A stretch of 64,000 nucleotides of DNA. It comes from UBA10646 sp046296295 (GTDB taxonomy: Bacteria > Bacteroidota > Bacteroidia > Chitinophagales > Chitinophagaceae). Every line of letters starts with the position of its first letter. The first letter of the stretch is position 1. Location: positions 1 to 64,000 of the forward strand of contig JBKBLG010000011.1 in NCBI GenBank assembly GCA_046296295.1, in the 5' to 3' direction. The notes beneath the pieces were generated by a model that was not told the origin of the DNA, made no database searches, and worked only from the letters and a program-made list of their open reading frames with translations. Shown in pieces: positions 62,596 to 64,000 of the stretch. The translations under genes were made by a program, and so were the position numbers.

Positions 62596-62626
62596 TTTGG
62601 CAGATTGAATGAGATGCTTATTTTTG
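62596..62626 (+). promoter_or_regulatory. Promoter of initiator tRNA
   Basis: TTTG at 62596-62599 and TATTTTTG at 62619-62626 are 19 bases apart, a perfect Bacteroidota primary-sigma promoter. The tRNA begins 56 bases downstream. Confidence 0.7.
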
Positions 62627-62681
62627 CACTCCCAATCACAAAAAGGTTGGCTAAGATCTTATAAAATTATCAAACTTATAT

Positions 62682-62753
<72 letters not shown>

Positions 62754-62758
62754 CTACA

Positions 62759-62784
62759 ATCCCGCTTTTGCGGGATTTTTTTTG
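62759..62784 (+). terminator. Intrinsic terminator of tRNA-fMet
   Basis: AATCCCGC and GCGGGATT form an 8-base stem with a 4-base loop, followed by T8. Confidence 0.92.
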
Positions 62785-62790
62785 TCTATA

Positions 62791-62803
62791 CCTTACGGTA
62801 AAT
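62791..62803 (-). repeat. Window motif after the tRNA terminator
   Basis: CCTTACGGTAAAT, inverted relative to transcription, as seen after other terminators. Confidence 0.88.
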
Positions 62804-62879
62804 ATTCCCCAGATTGCCTTTAGTAAGCATGTTTTGCTGCTGTTAAGGGCAAATACTCCGAAGTTTGCATCACAACATT

Positions 62880-63755
62880 ATGAAAGCAGGATTCGTTAAC
62901 ATATTTGGTAAGCCCAATGCAGGAAAAAGCACATTACTGAACGCTTTGCTTGGCGAAAAGCTAGCTATAGTTAGCAATAAAGTACAAACTACACGGCATC
63001 GTATCAAAGGTTTTTTAACAAGCCCCAACGCTTATCAAATTATTTTCTCCGATACACCAGGTATTATAGAACCTAAGTACAAACTACACGAACGCATGAT
63101 GCAAAGTGTAAAGAGTGCGTTAGAAGATGCTGATATAGCGCTACTGATGGTAGATGCCAACGATGATGTTGCAGAGTGTAACGCCATTTTTGCATCGTTA
63201 AAGTTGCGAGTGCCTACCATAGTGGTATTAAATAAGGCCGATAAAGTACCCGCCGATAAACTTAAAGCTGCTACTACTTTTTTTCAAGAACAACCTTACG
63301 GTAAATATGTATGCACTGTGAGTGCTTTAAAAAAATTAGGGTTAGATGCATTGCTACAACAAATAGTAGCACTTTTACCGGAAGGTATGCCCTTTTATAG
63401 CGAAGATGATTTAACCGATTTGCCTACCAAGTTTTTTGTTGGTGAATTGATACGCGAAAAAATATACGAACTGTTTGGCGATGAAATACCCTATCATACC
63501 GCCGTGATGGTGAACGAGTTTAAAGAGAAAGAAACACTTATTAAAATTCAAGCCGATGTAATTGTACAACGCGAAACACAAAAAGTAATATTATTAGGGC
63601 AGGGCGGCAGCATGATTAAACAATTAGGCACACTTGCACGTAAGGATATAGAAGCTTTTTTGGGCGGCCAAAAAGTATTCTTGCAACTTTTTGTAAAAGT
63701 GCGTCCGAAGTGGAGAGATAACGATTTTCAACTGAAAGAATACGGGTATTTATAA
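62880..63755 (+). CDS. era: GTPase Era
   Basis: Ribosome-assembly GTPase acting on 16S rRNA 3' end. 291 residues from ATG 62880 (MKAGFVNIFGKPNAGKST). G1 is GKPNAGKS, G3 is DTPG, G4 is NKAD and G5 is SALK. The C-terminal KH domain has ILIRE-type and GQGGSMIKQLG (about residue 240). A motif copy at 63294-63306 encodes PYGK and a one-mismatch form is at 63373-63386. A further copy follows the stop by 5 bases. Confidence 0.96.
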   Translation: MKAGFVNIFGKPNAGKSTLLNALLGEKLAIVSNKVQTTRHRIKGFLTSPNAYQIIFSDTPGIIEPKYKLHERMMQSVKSALEDADIALLMVDANDDVAECNAIFASLKLRVPTIVVLNKADKVPADKLKAATTFFQEQPYGKYVCTVSALKKLGLDALLQQIVALLPEGMPFYSEDDLTDLPTKFFVGELIREKIYELFGDEIPYHTAVMVNEFKEKETLIKIQADVIVQRETQKVILLGQGGSMIKQLGTLARKDIEAFLGGQKVFLQLFVKVRPKWRDNDFQLKEYGYL

Positions 63756-63760
63756 CAATA

Positions 63761-63773
63761 CCTTACGGTAAAT
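63761..63773 (-). repeat. Window motif after era stop, inverted
   Basis: CCTTACGGTAAAT 5 bases after the stop; opposite to the usual post-stop orientation. Confidence 0.88.
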
Positions 63774-63781
63774 GACTGATC

Positions 63782-64000
63782 ATGCATTTGTTAGAACCTT
63801 TTTATAATTGGCGACATTTATACACTGCCGAAGCCGATGAAAAAACACCTTTCTACGGCAGAACCTACAGCGAATTTGAGTTTTCTCAAACCGTATATAA
63901 TTACTACATACACCCGCAATGGGATGATTTTGGTAGCAGAACATTGTATTGTAAAATTCTATTTGCCGATTACTTAGCCAATTATGCTATTATAGAACTC
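63782..64000 (+). CDS. Conserved protein of unknown function, 3' truncated by window edge
   Basis: Open frame of 73 codons from ATG 63782 running off the window: MHLLEPFYNWRHLYTAEAD, PFYGRTYSEFEFSQTVYN and YYIHPQWDDFGSRTLYCKI. I recall similar proteins of unknown function in other Bacteroidota. It has no signal peptide, is rich in Tyr/Phe/Trp, and starts 27 bases after era in the same direction, so cotranscription is likely. Confidence 0.7.
   Translation, partial: MHLLEPFYNWRHLYTAEADEKTPFYGRTYSEFEFSQTVYNYYIHPQWDDFGSRTLYCKILFADYLANYAIIEL

Overview
The window is a stretch of a Bacteroidota chromosome, most likely Chitinophagaceae or a near relative (inferred from families, not from a database search). 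The evidence is a T9SS-associated PorW/SprE-like TPR protein, several TonB-dependent receptors with carboxypeptidase-regulatory-like N-domains, GLPGLI, DUF4270, DUF4294, HYC_CC_PP and head-GIN proteins, an UpxY/NusG-like factor, and promoters of the TTTG-19 nt-TAnnTTTG type. It is low-GC, gene-dense and mostly housekeeping. There is no prophage, plasmid backbone, CRISPR array or intact insertion sequence.

Layout. 1-4.3 kb: end of a PlsC-type acyltransferase, priA, a fatty acid hydroxylase. 4.4-7.9 kb: a large outer-membrane beta-barrel protein paired with a GLPGLI protein. 8.2-11.4 kb: panC divergent from a stand-alone GT5-domain protein and a DUF4270 lipoprotein. 11.4-17.4 kb: metK, guanine deaminase, a NusG paralogue, a Prc-type protease and an unknown exported protein. 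17.5-20.2 kb: thrS-infC. 20.3-28.2 kb, mostly minus strand: methyltransferase, lysC, prfB (with programmed frameshift), recF, rfaE2, a flippase-like protein, panD; then a ferredoxin-NADP reductase-like gene on the plus strand and an orphan COG1101-type ABC ATPase. 28.3-37.6 kb: TonB receptor, mutS, formimidoylglutamase-like, two exported proteins, proline dehydrogenase. 37.6-38.6 kb: a long gap with a decayed transposase, then tRNA-Leu(CAA). 38.7-46.9 kb: hscB, a lysine/alanine-dehydrogenase-like enzyme, a beta-CASP nuclease, a PAS/DHp protein without ATPase, PASTA protein, ddl, sucC. 47.1-53.1 kb: PorW-like protein, purine nucleoside phosphorylase, putative porin. 53.1-55.9 kb: a compact heavy-metal (probably copper) cassette. 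56.0-58.5 kb: truncated M23-like membrane protein, atpZ, atpI, SprT-like, small exported protein, rhodanese. 58.5-64 kb: SGNH hydrolase, TonB receptor under a TPP riboswitch, head-GIN protein, initiator tRNA, era and the start of a conserved unknown gene.

The most unusual feature runs through the whole window. A short near-palindromic motif, consensus ATTTACCGTAAGGT, occurs about 40 times by my hand count, plus about 16 close spacing variants, where well under one copy is expected by chance. It sits directly after stop codons in a fixed orientation, brackets terminator hairpins with an inverted partner, and occurs inside genes with T-to-C changes exactly where the motif would create an in-frame stop. 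It behaves like a genome-wide signal of the uptake-sequence or highly-iterated-palindrome kind. I know of no description of it.
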